This document shows positions 26,427 through 36,857 of a stretch of DNA of 64,000 nt, one piece after another. The position numbers were made by a program, and so were the translations under genes. This DNA is from Alistipes communis. GTDB lineage: Bacteria > Bacteroidota > Bacteroidia > Bacteroidales > Rikenellaceae. Location of the stretch: positions 2,542,001 to 2,606,000 of the forward strand of contig NZ_AP019735.1 of assembly GCF_006542665.1 (NCBI RefSeq), written 5' to 3'. Each line of letters begins with the position of its first letter. Position 1 is the first letter of the stretch. The notes under the pieces are model-generated. The model was given only the letters and a program-made list of their open reading frames with translations, was not told where the DNA came from and did no database searches.

Positions 26427-27014
26427 TCAGGGCATCCACTCGACGATGCCCGTGAGCGGGTGTGTACGCCGCCACTCGGCGAAGGCGTCGTAGGTGCGCA
26501 CGCCGTCGCGCAGCACGGCCACGTAGTATTCGATGCCGGCGATCTTCACGTCGTCGGGCGTGTCGTATTTGAGTTGCAGGATGGCGCGCCGCGTCACGGG
26601 TGTCAGCGCGGCGGCGATCCGGTCGGCCACACGTTCGAAATAACCGTCGTAGCGTGAACCCCGCACGATGTGGATCATGTCGAGCTGCCACTCGTCGCCG
26701 TCGCGATCGCGGTACGTCGCGTGCCATTCGACGCACGCCTCGTCGGTTGCGAGCAGGTTGCGGCACTCGATGCGACCCACGGCCGGATCGGCTGCCAGCT
26801 GCGCCATTGCCGCGAAGCTCTCTTCCAGGCGCAGCGGCGACGAATAGATGTGGAAGTCGATGTCGCGGTGCTTCATCAGCAGGCCCGACCGCAGCGATCC
26901 GACCTGTCGCACCTCGGCGCCGACCGACCGCCATATCTCCGCGAGCCGCGAGTCGCGGATGACCTCTTCCGCCCGCAACCGGTTGCGGCGGGCGATCCGT
27001 TCGATGGTATCCAT
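26427..27014 (-). CDS. Nucleotidyltransferase-like protein of unknown function
   Basis: I use the ATG at 27014 (MDTIERIARRNRLRAEEV); the frame is open further upstream, but that part is biased and non-protein-like. The 195-residue protein has VGSLRSGLLMKHRDIDFHIYS at about residues 35-55, which resembles the GS-x(n)-DxD core of the DNA polymerase beta-type nucleotidyltransferase superfamily. It also has WHATYRDRDGDEWQLDMIH, possibly the third acidic strand. No signal peptide or membrane segment is seen. A TATCTTTG at 27047-27040 may be its -7 element. Its substrate is unknown. Similar Bacteroidales proteins may carry other names in databases. Confidence 0.7.
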   Translation of the reverse strand: MDTIERIARRNRLRAEEVIRDSRLAEIWRSVGAEVRQVGSLRSGLLMKHRDIDFHIYSSPLRLEESFAAMAQLAADPAVGRIECRNLLATDEACVEWHATYRDRDGDEWQLDMIHIVRGSRYDGYFERVADRIAAALTPVTRRAILQLKYDTPDDVKIAGIEYYVAVLRDGVRTYDAFAEWRRTHPLTGIVEWMP

Positions 27015-27168
27015 AATGTTTCGGGATGATTTCGAGACGCAAAGATACGCAAGTTTTCCGGTTCCGCCGTATCCTCCGGTGCGATTTTGCGTGCGGGTGC
27101 CCGTTTTTCGCGCCATGCGGGACATTCCGTCCGTGCCGCTGCGATTTTTGCCGTCCGGCGGCGCGGCG

Positions 27169-27199
27169 TTGTACGTTCTGCATTTTTTTTGTACATTTG
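27169..27199 (+). promoter_or_regulatory. Promoter of the suf operon
   Basis: TTG at 27169-27171 is separated by 20 bases from TACATTTG at 27192-27199, matching the Bacteroidota consensus. It lies 19 bp before the sufB start codon. Confidence 0.8.
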
Positions 27200-27217
27200 C
27201 ATGATATTTCCACAGGT

Positions 27218-28660
<1,443 letters not shown>

Positions 28661-28683
28661 AGTAGAATTTAAACAGACGAAAT

Positions 28684-29439
28684 ATGCTTTCCGTAAAGAA
28701 TTTACACGCTTCGGTCGACGACAAGGAGATCCTGCGGGGCATCGACCTCGACGTGAAGGCCGGCGAGGTACATGCGATCATGGGGCCCAACGGTTCGGGC
28801 AAGAGCACGCTGGCGTCGGTGCTGGCCGGAAACGAGAAGTTCACCGTGACGGCAGGATCGGTGACTTTTCAGGGGCACGACCTGCTGGCGATGTCGATCG
28901 AGGATCGGGCGCGGCTGGGGTTGTTCCTCGGCTTCCAGTATCCGGTCGAGATTCCCGGCGTGTCGATGGCCAATTTTATGAAGATGGCCGTTCAGGAACA
29001 ACGTAAATATCGTGGTGAAGAGCCTCTTACGGCCTCTCAATTCCTGCGCTTGATGAAGGAGAAGAGCGCCGTCGTGGAGCTCGATCCGAAGCTGATGTCG
29101 CGCTCGGTGAACGAAGGTTTTTCGGGCGGCGAGAAGAAGAAGAACGAGATCTTCCAGATGGCGGTGCTCGCGCCGAAGCTGGCCATTCTCGACGAGACCG
29201 ATTCGGGGCTGGACATCGATGCACTGCGCATCGTCGCCACGGGTGTGACGAAGCTCCGCACGTCCGAAAACGCTACGGTGGTCATCACGCACTACCAGCG
29301 TCTGCTGGACTATATCGTTCCCGACTACGTGCATGTGCTCTACAAGGGGCGCATCATCCATTCGGGCGACAAGTCGCTGGCGCTCAAACTCGAAAAGGAG
29401 GGCTACGACTGGCTTATCAACGATTACAGGGAGGCGTGA
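28684..29439 (+). CDS. sufC: Fe-S assembly ATPase SufC
   Basis: The 251-residue protein is an ABC-type ATPase with Walker A GPNGSGKST (residues 35-43), signature GFSGGEKKKNEI and Walker B LAILDETDSGLDIDA, which is the SufC version rather than a transporter one. Normal SufC length is about 250. It drives conformational change of the SufB-SufD scaffold. Its stop codon overlaps the next start by one base (TGATG). Confidence 0.97.
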   Translation: MLSVKNLHASVDDKEILRGIDLDVKAGEVHAIMGPNGSGKSTLASVLAGNEKFTVTAGSVTFQGHDLLAMSIEDRARLGLFLGFQYPVEIPGVSMANFMKMAVQEQRKYRGEEPLTASQFLRLMKEKSAVVELDPKLMSRSVNEGFSGGEKKKNEIFQMAVLAPKLAILDETDSGLDIDALRIVATGVTKLRTSENATVVITHYQRLLDYIVPDYVHVLYKGRIIHSGDKSLALKLEKEGYDWLINDYREA

Positions 29440-30257
29440 TGGAGCGGTTGGATTGGATCGGAGGCGAGGGGTTCGAGGCGTTGCGCGGCCAACGCGCTGC
29501 GCTGGTCGACGGACCGGTCTATACGTTGCTCGACCCGACGGAATATGCCGTCGCGGTGGGTAAGGGCGATCGGGCACGGTTGGTCATCGTCCACACGAAA
29601 CCTGAGTCGGCGATATTGAGCATCGATGTAGGTGAGAATGCGAAACTTTCTGTCGTCGAGATGTTTATTGATGAGGCTTTCGTCGAATGCTCGATCCGTC
29701 AACAAGGCGGAAGCCTCTGCGAGGTGACGATGGCCGAGCTGACGAGTGCCAACGTGAGTTACCGCATCGATCTCGACGGTGCGTTCGCCCGCAGCGAACT
29801 GGACGGTCTGTTTCTGGCTGCGGACAAGGAGCATTGCGAGGTCGGCGTGCGGGTCAGTCACAACGTACCCGATTGCAGCAGCCGTTCGCTCGTCAAGGGC
29901 GTTGCGGGCGGCGAGGCGACCGGCGCCTTTCAAGGTTTGGTCTACGTGGCGCCCGGCGCGCAGCGTACCGACGCGCAGCAGACGAGCCGCAACGTCGAAC
30001 TCTCGACCGGCGCGCGCATCGTCGCCAAGCCCCAGTTGGAGATCTATGCCGACGACGTGAAGTGTACGCACGGCGCCACGGTGGGGCAGATGGACGACGA
30101 GGCGATCCTCTACATGCGGCAGCGCGGCCTGAGCGAACAACAGGCACGGCGGTTGCAGATGGAGGGATTCGTCGCGGCGATCGCGGCGCATTGTGCCGTC
30201 GAACCGCTTTGCGAGGAACTTTATCGGAGGATCGTGGCGAAACTCGAACGGATGTAG
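29439..30257 (+). CDS. sufD: Fe-S assembly protein SufD, short form
   Basis: The ATG at 29439 overlaps the sufC stop; a GTG three bases earlier is less likely. The C-terminal part is clearly SufD, with TSRNVELSTGARIVAKPQLEI, the DDVKCTHGATVGQMD segment and YMRQRGLSEQQARRLQMEGF. At 272 residues it is much shorter than the usual 400-450, because the N-terminal helical region is reduced to about 25 residues and the protein begins almost at the beta-helix. The frame is intact and the gene is in its usual place, so this looks like a compact natural version. Confidence 0.92.
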   Translation: MERLDWIGGEGFEALRGQRAALVDGPVYTLLDPTEYAVAVGKGDRARLVIVHTKPESAILSIDVGENAKLSVVEMFIDEAFVECSIRQQGGSLCEVTMAELTSANVSYRIDLDGAFARSELDGLFLAADKEHCEVGVRVSHNVPDCSSRSLVKGVAGGEATGAFQGLVYVAPGAQRTDAQQTSRNVELSTGARIVAKPQLEIYADDVKCTHGATVGQMDDEAILYMRQRGLSEQQARRLQMEGFVAAIAAHCAVEPLCEELYRRIVAKLERM

Positions 30258-30259
30258 GA

Positions 30260-31477
30260 ATGTTTGATGTTGAAAAGATACGTGCGGATTTTCCGCTGCT
30301 CTCGACCGAGGTGTACGGCCGCCCGCTGGTCTACCTCGATAGCGGGGCTACGGCGCAGAAGCCTCGTTGCGTGATCGATACGGTCGATTACCTGCATCGG
30401 GAGTTGAACGCCAATATCCACCGCGGCGTACATCGTCTGGCCGAGGAGGCGACGGAGCGTTACGAAGCGGCGCGCGACCGTATCCGCGCCTTTATCGGCG
30501 CCGCGCACCGCGAGGAGGTGATCTTCACGGCGGGGGCGACGGCATCGCTCAACACGGTGGCCTACGCATGGGGCGATACGTTCCTGCGGGCGGGCGACAA
30601 TATCGTCGTGAGCGAGATGGAGCACCACTCGAACCTCGTTCCGTGGCAGGCGGTCGCGTTGCGCAAGGGGGCCGAATTGCGGATGCTGCCCTTCGACGAT
30701 GCGGGACGGTTGATGACCGAACGACTCGACGGACTGATCGACGGCCGCACGCGCATGGTAGCCGTCACGCAGGCATCCAACACGCTCGGCACACGGCCCG
30801 ATCTGCGTCCGATCGTGGAGGCGGCGCACGCCGTGGGCGCACTGGTGTGCGTGGACGGATGCCAGGGCATCGTTCACGGCGGCGCGGATGTCGCGGCGCT
30901 GGGGTGCGACTTCTATGCCTTTTCGGGACACAAGCTCTACGGCCCGACCGGTATCGGCGTGCTCTACGGGCGGCGCGAACTGCTCGATGCGATGCCTCCG
31001 TTCCTCTACGGCGGCGATATGGTGGATCGGGTGTCGTTCGGGGGGACGACCTATGCGCCGCTTCCGCTGAAATTCGAAGCGGGCACGGCCAATTTCGTCG
31101 GGGCGATCGGGCTGGGCGAGGCGATCCGTTACCTGGAACAGTTCGATCCGGCCGAGATAGAGGCTTACGAACGGGAGTTGCTGGGCTATGCCGCCGAACG
31201 GCTTTCGGCCGTCGACGGGTTGCGGATCTACGGCGCGACACCCGACAAATGCGCGATCGTGTCGTTCACGGTCGAGGGGACGCACCCCTACGATGTGGGG
31301 ATGATCCTCGACAAGCTGGGGATCGCCGTGCGCACGGGCCAGCATTGCGCCGAACCGGTGATGACCCATTACGGGGTGCCGGGCATGTGCCGGGCGTCGC
31401 TTGCGATGTACAACACGCGCGGGGAGATCGATGCGCTTGCAGCCGGCGTCGAACGTGCCGTGAGGATGTTGCGCTGA
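30260..31477 (+). CDS. sufS: Cysteine desulfurase SufS
   Basis: The start at 30260 is two bases after the sufD stop (MFDVEKIRADFPLLS). The 405-residue protein is a group II cysteine desulfurase. Lys225 in FSGHKLYGPTG binds pyridoxal phosphate, and Cys363 in RTGQHCAEP is the active-site cysteine that carries persulfide. It supplies sulfur from L-cysteine to SufBCD. No sufE-like gene is in this operon. A three-copy repeat array follows the stop codon. Confidence 0.96.
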   Translation: MFDVEKIRADFPLLSTEVYGRPLVYLDSGATAQKPRCVIDTVDYLHRELNANIHRGVHRLAEEATERYEAARDRIRAFIGAAHREEVIFTAGATASLNTVAYAWGDTFLRAGDNIVVSEMEHHSNLVPWQAVALRKGAELRMLPFDDAGRLMTERLDGLIDGRTRMVAVTQASNTLGTRPDLRPIVEAAHAVGALVCVDGCQGIVHGGADVAALGCDFYAFSGHKLYGPTGIGVLYGRRELLDAMPPFLYGGDMVDRVSFGGTTYAPLPLKFEAGTANFVGAIGLGEAIRYLEQFDPAEIEAYERELLGYAAERLSAVDGLRIYGATPDKCAIVSFTVEGTHPYDVGMILDKLGIAVRTGQHCAEPVMTHYGVPGMCRASLAMYNTRGEIDALAAGVERAVRMLR

Positions 31478-31486
31478 GCGCGAAAG

Positions 31487-31714
31487 AACCATTTCGTTAA
31501 GCCGAGTGCAGAGCCGAACTTGTTCGGGCTATGCTGAGGCGAGAAATGGAAGAAAGAAATTCAACCATTTCGTTAAGCCGAGTGCAGAGCCGAACTTGTT
31601 CGGGCTATGCTGAGGCGAGAAATGGAAGAAAGAAATTCAACCATTTCGTTAAGCCGAGTGCAGAGCCGAACTTGTTCGGGCTATGCCGAGGCGGGAAATG
31701 GACGAAAAAAATTC
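31487..31714 (+). repeat. Three tandem 76-bp palindromic repeat units
   Basis: Units start at 31487, 31563 and 31639, exactly 76 bp apart. The first two are nearly identical and the third differs toward its end. Each contains an inner palindrome (AGCCGAACTTGTTCGGGCT) and outer arms CCATTTC and GAAATGG, so the whole unit can fold into a long hairpin. No consensus promoter is present in this version. It fills the gap between sufS and the thymidylate kinase gene. Small frames inside it are artefacts. Confidence 0.9.
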
Positions 31715-31738
31715 AAGATAAATCTACTGCCTGAATTT

Positions 31739-32434
31739 ATGTTTATCGTACTCGAAGGATTGGACGGAGCGGGCAAGTCGACCCAGATCCGCATGTTGCA
31801 GGAGCTTTTCGCACGGCGCGGCGTCGCGTGCCGTTACCTCCATTTCCCGCGTTTCGACGCGCCGGTTTTCGGCGATCTGATCGCCCGTTTCCTGCGCGGC
31901 GAACTGGGTACCGTCGAGGCGGTCGATCCCTATCTGGTGGCGCTGCTCTTCGCCGGCGACCGGGGCGATGCGGCGGCTGAGATCCGGCAGTGGCTCGCGT
32001 CGGGCGAAGCCGTGGTGCTGGACCGTTACGTCTATTCGAACGTGGCGTTCCAGTGCGCGAAACTCTCGTCGGAGGAGGAACGCCGTGCGCTCAAACGCTG
32101 GATTCTCGATACGGAGTACGGCTATTACCGGCTCCCGCGTCCCGACGTGTCGCTGTTTCTGGACGTTCCCTTTTCGTTCACCGAGCGCAAACTGACGCAG
32201 GCGCGCGAGGGCGGCGACCGCGATTACCTGCAAGGGGCGCACGACATCCACGAGGCGTCGCTCGATCTGCAACAGCGCGTGCGCGGGGTTTACCTCGATG
32301 CCGCGCGCGAGGATGCGGCGTTCCGCGTCGTCGACTGCTGCGCGCCGGACGGCTCGATGGAGACGCCCGAACGGATCTTTTCGAAAATCGAAGCGGCGCT
32401 CGCCCCGCTCCTAAACGCTGCCGCCGATGCGTAA
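31739..32434 (+). CDS. tmk: Thymidylate kinase
   Basis: The ATG at 31739 starts MFIVLEGLDGAGKST, which places the P-loop at residues 7-15 as in thymidylate kinases; the open frame upstream runs through the repeat array and is not coding. The 231-residue protein also has the VLDRYVYSNVAFQCAK segment (DRY motif) and FLDVPF. It phosphorylates dTMP to dTDP. It overlaps the next gene by 8 bp. Confidence 0.93.
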   Translation: MFIVLEGLDGAGKSTQIRMLQELFARRGVACRYLHFPRFDAPVFGDLIARFLRGELGTVEAVDPYLVALLFAGDRGDAAAEIRQWLASGEAVVLDRYVYSNVAFQCAKLSSEEERRALKRWILDTEYGYYRLPRPDVSLFLDVPFSFTERKLTQAREGGDRDYLQGAHDIHEASLDLQQRVRGVYLDAAREDAAFRVVDCCAPDGSMETPERIFSKIEAALAPLLNAAADA

Positions 32435-33539
32435 CAGGGCTTTCAAATGGTTGTCCCATGCCTGCCGGATCGTGCTGGGCGTGACCTTCATCTTTTCGGG
32501 ATTCGTCAAGACCGTCGATCCGTGGGGTACGGCGATCAAGATACAGGAGTACCTTTCGATCTACGGGCTGGAATCGCTGAGCGGTCTGCGTTTCGGCTTT
32601 TCGATCTGGCTGTGCGGCGCCGAGCTGATGATGGGGCTCATGCTGCTTTTCAAGGTGCGCATCCGGCTGATCTCGATTTTCGCGCTGGCTTCGATGATCT
32701 TCTTCACGGTGCTGACCTTCCTGAGCGCCACGTGGCTGCCGGTCGAGGACTGCGGCTGTTTCGGCGATGCCGTCAAGCTCACGCCGTGGGAGACGTTCGC
32801 CAAAAATCTGGTGTTGCTGCCGCTGTCGGTCGTCGTCTGGTGGCGCTACCGCCGCGACCGTATCTTCGCCTTCTCGAAGGCGGAGGTGGGATGCACCGTG
32901 CTCTTCTTCTCCTTGGCCATGGGGCTGGGCATCTACTGCTATGCGCATCTGCCGCTGATCGATTTCAGACCCTTCAAGGTGGGGGTGAATATCTACGAGG
33001 CGATGAACGCCTATTCGGCGGACCCCGGGCCGCAGGCGGGGAAGACGGTGCTGATCTATCGCGACCGGCAGACGGGGCGTCTGCACGAATTTTCGCTCGA
33101 CGATACCGAGTGGCAGGATGCCGGGCGTTGGGAGTGGGTCGATACCCGTACCGAAGAGCTCGACGAGCCGAAGGTCGATCCCACGCTCTCGGAGTTCTCG
33201 TTGCGCGATGCCGAAGGCGACGCCACCGAGTCGTTGCTGACTCGCCCTGGGCGGGTCTACATGCTCTGTATCACCGATTCCGAGGGGTTGGACGCTCCCT
33301 GTGAACGCCGCTTTCGCGGCGTGGTGGAGCGAGCTGCGGCCGAAGGGGCTCTGGCGGTCTGCCTCACGCCCGAACGGCTCCGCGGCGTGACCTATCGTTC
33401 GTTCGCCGGAAGTGCGGCCGTGCGCTGTTATAATATCGACGCGACGACGCTCAAAACCATGTTGCGCGCCTTCAACGGAATGGTCGTGCTCGACGACGGC
33501 ACGATCGTGGAGAAACGCAACTGCCGCGACATCCGTTGA
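32427..33539 (+). CDS. DoxX/BT_3928-family membrane protein
   Basis: The 370-residue protein has four hydrophobic segments in its first 165 residues. They contain the DoxX/MauE-like pattern FSGFVKTVDPWG and the conserved CGCFGDA loop near residue 110. A large non-membrane C-terminal part follows, with no cysteine-pair motif I would trust as a thioredoxin. This is the conserved Bacteroidota protein usually named after BT_3928. The function is not known; MauE relatives act in redox chemistry. It ends 22 bp before a strong terminator. Confidence 0.85.
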   Translation: MRNRAFKWLSHACRIVLGVTFIFSGFVKTVDPWGTAIKIQEYLSIYGLESLSGLRFGFSIWLCGAELMMGLMLLFKVRIRLISIFALASMIFFTVLTFLSATWLPVEDCGCFGDAVKLTPWETFAKNLVLLPLSVVVWWRYRRDRIFAFSKAEVGCTVLFFSLAMGLGIYCYAHLPLIDFRPFKVGVNIYEAMNAYSADPGPQAGKTVLIYRDRQTGRLHEFSLDDTEWQDAGRWEWVDTRTEELDEPKVDPTLSEFSLRDAEGDATESLLTRPGRVYMLCITDSEGLDAPCERRFRGVVERAAAEGALAVCLTPERLRGVTYRSFAGSAAVRCYNIDATTLKTMLRAFNGMVVLDDGTIVEKRNCRDIR

Positions 33540-33561
33540 CGGCGTGTACTGAAATACGATT

Positions 33562-33590
33562 GCGGGGCCGGCATATTTTGCCGGCCCCGC
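33562..33590 (+). terminator. Strong intrinsic terminator
   Basis: A perfect 12-bp GC-rich stem pairs 33562-33573 (GCGGGGCCGGCA) with 33579-33590, with a 5-nt loop, followed by TCTGTTTT. Confidence 0.85.
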
Positions 33591-33640
33591 TCTGTTTTCG
33601 AGCTGTTTCCGTTAGGGATTCTCTGCAAAGAAGCTTATTT

Positions 33641-33790
33641 TGACTTCGCCGAAGATACTCCTGCTCGGCAAATCGCAAACTGTGTTTGCATTTGCTCTCA
33701 CTTATTCGTATCTTTGGCTGACGCCGAAGATACTCCCGCTCGGCAATGTTCAAATAAATTTGACATTGCCCTCGCTTATTCGTATCTTTG
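33641..33790 (+). promoter_or_regulatory. Two repeat units, each with a consensus promoter, upstream of the TPR gene
   Basis: Two related units 74 bp apart each carry TTTG, exactly 20 bases, then TATCTTTG: 33685-33688 with 33709-33716, and 33759-33762 with 33783-33790. Both point rightward to the TPR protein gene at 33865. The segment between also contains GCCGAAGATACTCC and inner palindromes (CAAACTGTGTTTG), linking it to the dispersed repeat family elsewhere in the window. Confidence 0.75.
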
Positions 33791-33864
33791 TCCTATTGTT
33801 TTATCCGGCGGAGCCTCGCCGGCCGGTGCCGGCGGAAGGGGATGCCGTTCAATGAAATCGAACG

Positions 33865-36855
33865 ATGCGTAAAGGAGTGATAGTGTTGATCGCGGCGCTG
33901 GGCTGCCTCTGGTGCGGGGCGGATGCGTCGGTGCTGACGTCCGGCGGCCGGACCCATTTCGATCGGGGGCGCGAGCTCTATGCATTGGGGCGCTGGGCCG
34001 ATGCCAGGGAGGAGTTCGCCGCAGTCTGCGGTGCGGTTCCGCAGACGGAATCGTCGCTGTGTGTCGAGGCCGACTATTACATGGCGATGTGCGCCATGGA
34101 GTTGAAAGAGGCGGGGGCCGAGGCGCGGCTCGCCGAGTTCCTGCGGCGGAATCCCGAATCGGTCCATGTCAACGACGTGGAATTCGCCCTCGCGTCGCTT
34201 CTGTGTACGGCGGGGCGTTACGACGAGGCGCAGCGGGCTTTCGGCAAGGTCGACTACGCAACCTTGTCGCCCGAACACCGCCAGCAGTACGACATCCGCA
34301 TGGGGTACATCCGTTTCCAGCAGGGCGATTACGACGATGCGCTGCGCTATTTCCGCCGCATCCCCTCGCCGAGCGAATATTCGGATCATGCGCTCTACTA
34401 CATCTCCTATATCGCCTATGTTAGGGGCGACAACGCCATGGCCAGAGCCGGATTTACGGAGTTGAGCCGTTCGGCGGCCTACGGCGCCGTGGCGCCGTTC
34501 TATCTGTTGCAGATCGAGTTCAACGAGGGTAATTACCGCTATGTGGTCACGACGGGCGGCTCGCTCATCGACCGTGCGGCGGGCGAACGCCGCACCGAGT
34601 TGGAGCGTATCGTGGCCGAGGGGTGGTTTCATCTGGGCGATTACGGGCGTACGGAGGAGTTCCTCGACGCCTATCGGCGCAGCGGCGGTGAGATGGGGCG
34701 CAACGAAAACTACCTGCTGGGTTACAGTCTCTATCGGCAGGCGCGTTACGACGAGGCGCGGCCCTGTTTGCAGCAGGTCTGCGGAGCGGACGACGCGCTG
34801 ACGCAGAACGCCTCCTATCATCTGGCCGACTGCTATCTGCGCGGCGGCGACAAGCAGCGCGCCATGCAGTCGTTCGCCATGGCGGCCAACGAGGCGTTCG
34901 ACGCCGCGATCGCCGAGGACGCTCTGTTCAACTACGGCAAGTTGCAGTACGAACTGGGCGGCGGCCTCTTCAACGAGGCGATCCACGTGCTGAACCGTTA
35001 CATCGCGCAGTATCCGACGTCGGAACGCGCCGTGCAGGCGCGTGAGCTGCTGATCGCCGCCTACTACAATTCGCGCAATTACGAAGCGGCCTACACGGCG
35101 CTCAAACACTATCCTTCGCCCGATGGCAACCTGCGTGCGGCGTTGCAGAAAATCGCCTACTTCCGCGGACTGGAAGCCTATTCGCGCGGCGATCTGGACG
35201 GCGCGGCGCAAAGCCTCTCGGAGTCGGCCGCGATCAACGTCAGCCCCAAGTACGGGGCGCTGGCCCGGTTCTGGCTGGGCGAGATCGCCTTCGCACGCGG
35301 CGACTACGCCGAGGCCGAACGCCGCTACAAGGAGTATCTGCACCGTGCGCCTCGCACCGAGGACGAATACGCCAAGGCGCATTACAACTTGGGTTATTGC
35401 TATTTCGATCGGGGCGACATGTCGAACGCCTATGCCTCGTTCGCTCGGTTCAACCAGCTCTATTCCGCGGCCGACCGTTATAAGGCCGATGCGCTCAACC
35501 GCGAGGCCGATGCGCGTTACTCGCTGCGGCAGTTCTCCGCAGCGCTGGCGACCTACGAAAAGGCGGCGGCCGTCGGCACGAACGAGAAATATTACGCCGA
35601 TTTCCAGCGTGCCGTGACGCTGGGCATTCTCGACCGCGGGCCGCAGAAGATCGAGGCACTCCAACGAATCATCGCCGCCGACCGGGGCGACTACGTCGAC
35701 GACGCCACCTACGAACTGGGACGCACCTATATTGCCGCGGAGCGCTACGACGACGGTGCGAAGGTGTTGTCGAAGTTCGTCGAGGAGAATCCCCATTCGC
35801 CCTTCTTCACGCCGGCGCTCTCTGATCTGGGATTGGCTTACCTCAATCTGGGTCAGCCGGAGCTGTCGCGCCGCTGCTACGAGCGCGTCGTCGAGTCGGC
35901 GCCCGGTTCGGCCACGGCGCGCGACGCCTTGCAGGGCATTCGCGAGATTTACGTGGCCGACGGCAATGTCGACGGCTACTTCGCCTACGCCGAGAAGGCC
36001 GGCGTGGAGTGCGATACGAGCGTCATGGCGCGCGATTCGCTGTCGTTCGCCGCAGCGCGCAAGATCTACCTTTCGGGCGATACCGCTGCCGCCGAGAAGT
36101 CGTTGAGAAGCTATCTGCGGAACTATCCGAAGGGGTATTATACCGACGATGCGCTCTTCTATCTGAGCGATTGCCATCTTAAAGCGAAACAGACCGATGC
36201 GGCGATCGAGACGCTGAGCGAGCTGGCCGCCCGCCCGACCAACCAGTACTCGGCCAGGACGCTCGGTACGCTGTCGAAGCTGACCTCCGAGGCAGGCCGT
36301 CACGCCGAAGCCGCGAAGGCCTACCGTGCGTTGTACGACGTCGTGCAGACCGCCGACGAGCGGGCCGCCGCTGCGACGGGTTACTTCCGCTCGGTGGAGG
36401 CCGGAGGCGACGATGCGGCGACGCTGGCCGCCGCCGCGGAGGTGGAGACGCTGCCCGATGCCGGCACGACGGCGCAGCGCGAGGCGAAATTCGCCTGTGC
36501 GACGATCCTGCGGCGCGGCGGGAAGCAGGCCGAGGCGCTGCCGCTCTACCGCGAGCTGAGCCGTGAGGTCAAAACGGCCGAGGGTGCCGAGTCGGCCTAC
36601 CGCGTGATCGAGGCGACGCTGGCCGGAGGCGATGCGGCCGCGGCGGAGACGCTGATCTTCGCCTTCGCGGAGAAGGGTTCGCCCCATGCCTACTGGGTGG
36701 CGAAAGCCTATATCGCCCTGGGCGACATCTACGCCGGACGCGACGACTCGTTCCAGGCGCGAGCTACCTATCAGAGTATCGTCGACGGATATTCGCCGGC
36801 CGACGACGGCATCGTCGCCGAGGCGAAGGCGCGGATCGAAAAATTGAAGAAATAG
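33865..36855 (+). CDS. Long TPR-repeat periplasmic protein
   Basis: A Sec signal peptide (MRKGVIVLIAALGCLWCGADA) is followed by about 970 residues of tetratricopeptide repeats, visible as repeated FDRGRELYALGRWADAREEF-like and ARFWLGEIAFARGDYAEAER-like helix pairs. It resembles YbgF/TolA-binding-type TPR proteins but is far longer. It lies two bases before an outer-membrane barrel gene, a conserved pairing in Bacteroidota, so it may help assemble or support that partner. No catalytic domain is seen. Confidence 0.85.
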   Translation: MRKGVIVLIAALGCLWCGADASVLTSGGRTHFDRGRELYALGRWADAREEFAAVCGAVPQTESSLCVEADYYMAMCAMELKEAGAEARLAEFLRRNPESVHVNDVEFALASLLCTAGRYDEAQRAFGKVDYATLSPEHRQQYDIRMGYIRFQQGDYDDALRYFRRIPSPSEYSDHALYYISYIAYVRGDNAMARAGFTELSRSAAYGAVAPFYLLQIEFNEGNYRYVVTTGGSLIDRAAGERRTELERIVAEGWFHLGDYGRTEEFLDAYRRSGGEMGRNENYLLGYSLYRQARYDEARPCLQQVCGADDALTQNASYHLADCYLRGGDKQRAMQSFAMAANEAFDAAIAEDALFNYGKLQYELGGGLFNEAIHVLNRYIAQYPTSERAVQARELLIAAYYNSRNYEAAYTALKHYPSPDGNLRAALQKIAYFRGLEAYSRGDLDGAAQSLSESAAINVSPKYGALARFWLGEIAFARGDYAEAERRYKEYLHRAPRTEDEYAKAHYNLGYCYFDRGDMSNAYASFARFNQLYSAADRYKADALNREADARYSLRQFSAALATYEKAAAVGTNEKYYADFQRAVTLGILDRGPQKIEALQRIIAADRGDYVDDATYELGRTYIAAERYDDGAKVLSKFVEENPHSPFFTPALSDLGLAYLNLGQPELSRRCYERVVESAPGSATARDALQGIREIYVADGNVDGYFAYAEKAGVECDTSVMARDSLSFAAARKIYLSGDTAAAEKSLRSYLRNYPKGYYTDDALFYLSDCHLKAKQTDAAIETLSELAARPTNQYSARTLGTLSKLTSEAGRHAEAAKAYRALYDVVQTADERAAAATGYFRSVEAGGDDAATLAAAAEVETLPDAGTTAQREAKFACATILRRGGKQAEALPLYRELSREVKTAEGAESAYRVIEATLAGGDAAAAETLIFAFAEKGSPHAYWVAKAYIALGDIYAGRDDSFQARATYQSIVDGYSPADDGIVAEAKARIEKLKK

Positions 36856-36857
36856 CC

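Noticed and set aside
31487..31714. Small proteins encoded in the repeat array
   Set aside because: The frames only reflect the repeated sequence, and related repeats elsewhere differ in frame; the tmk start is better placed after the array.
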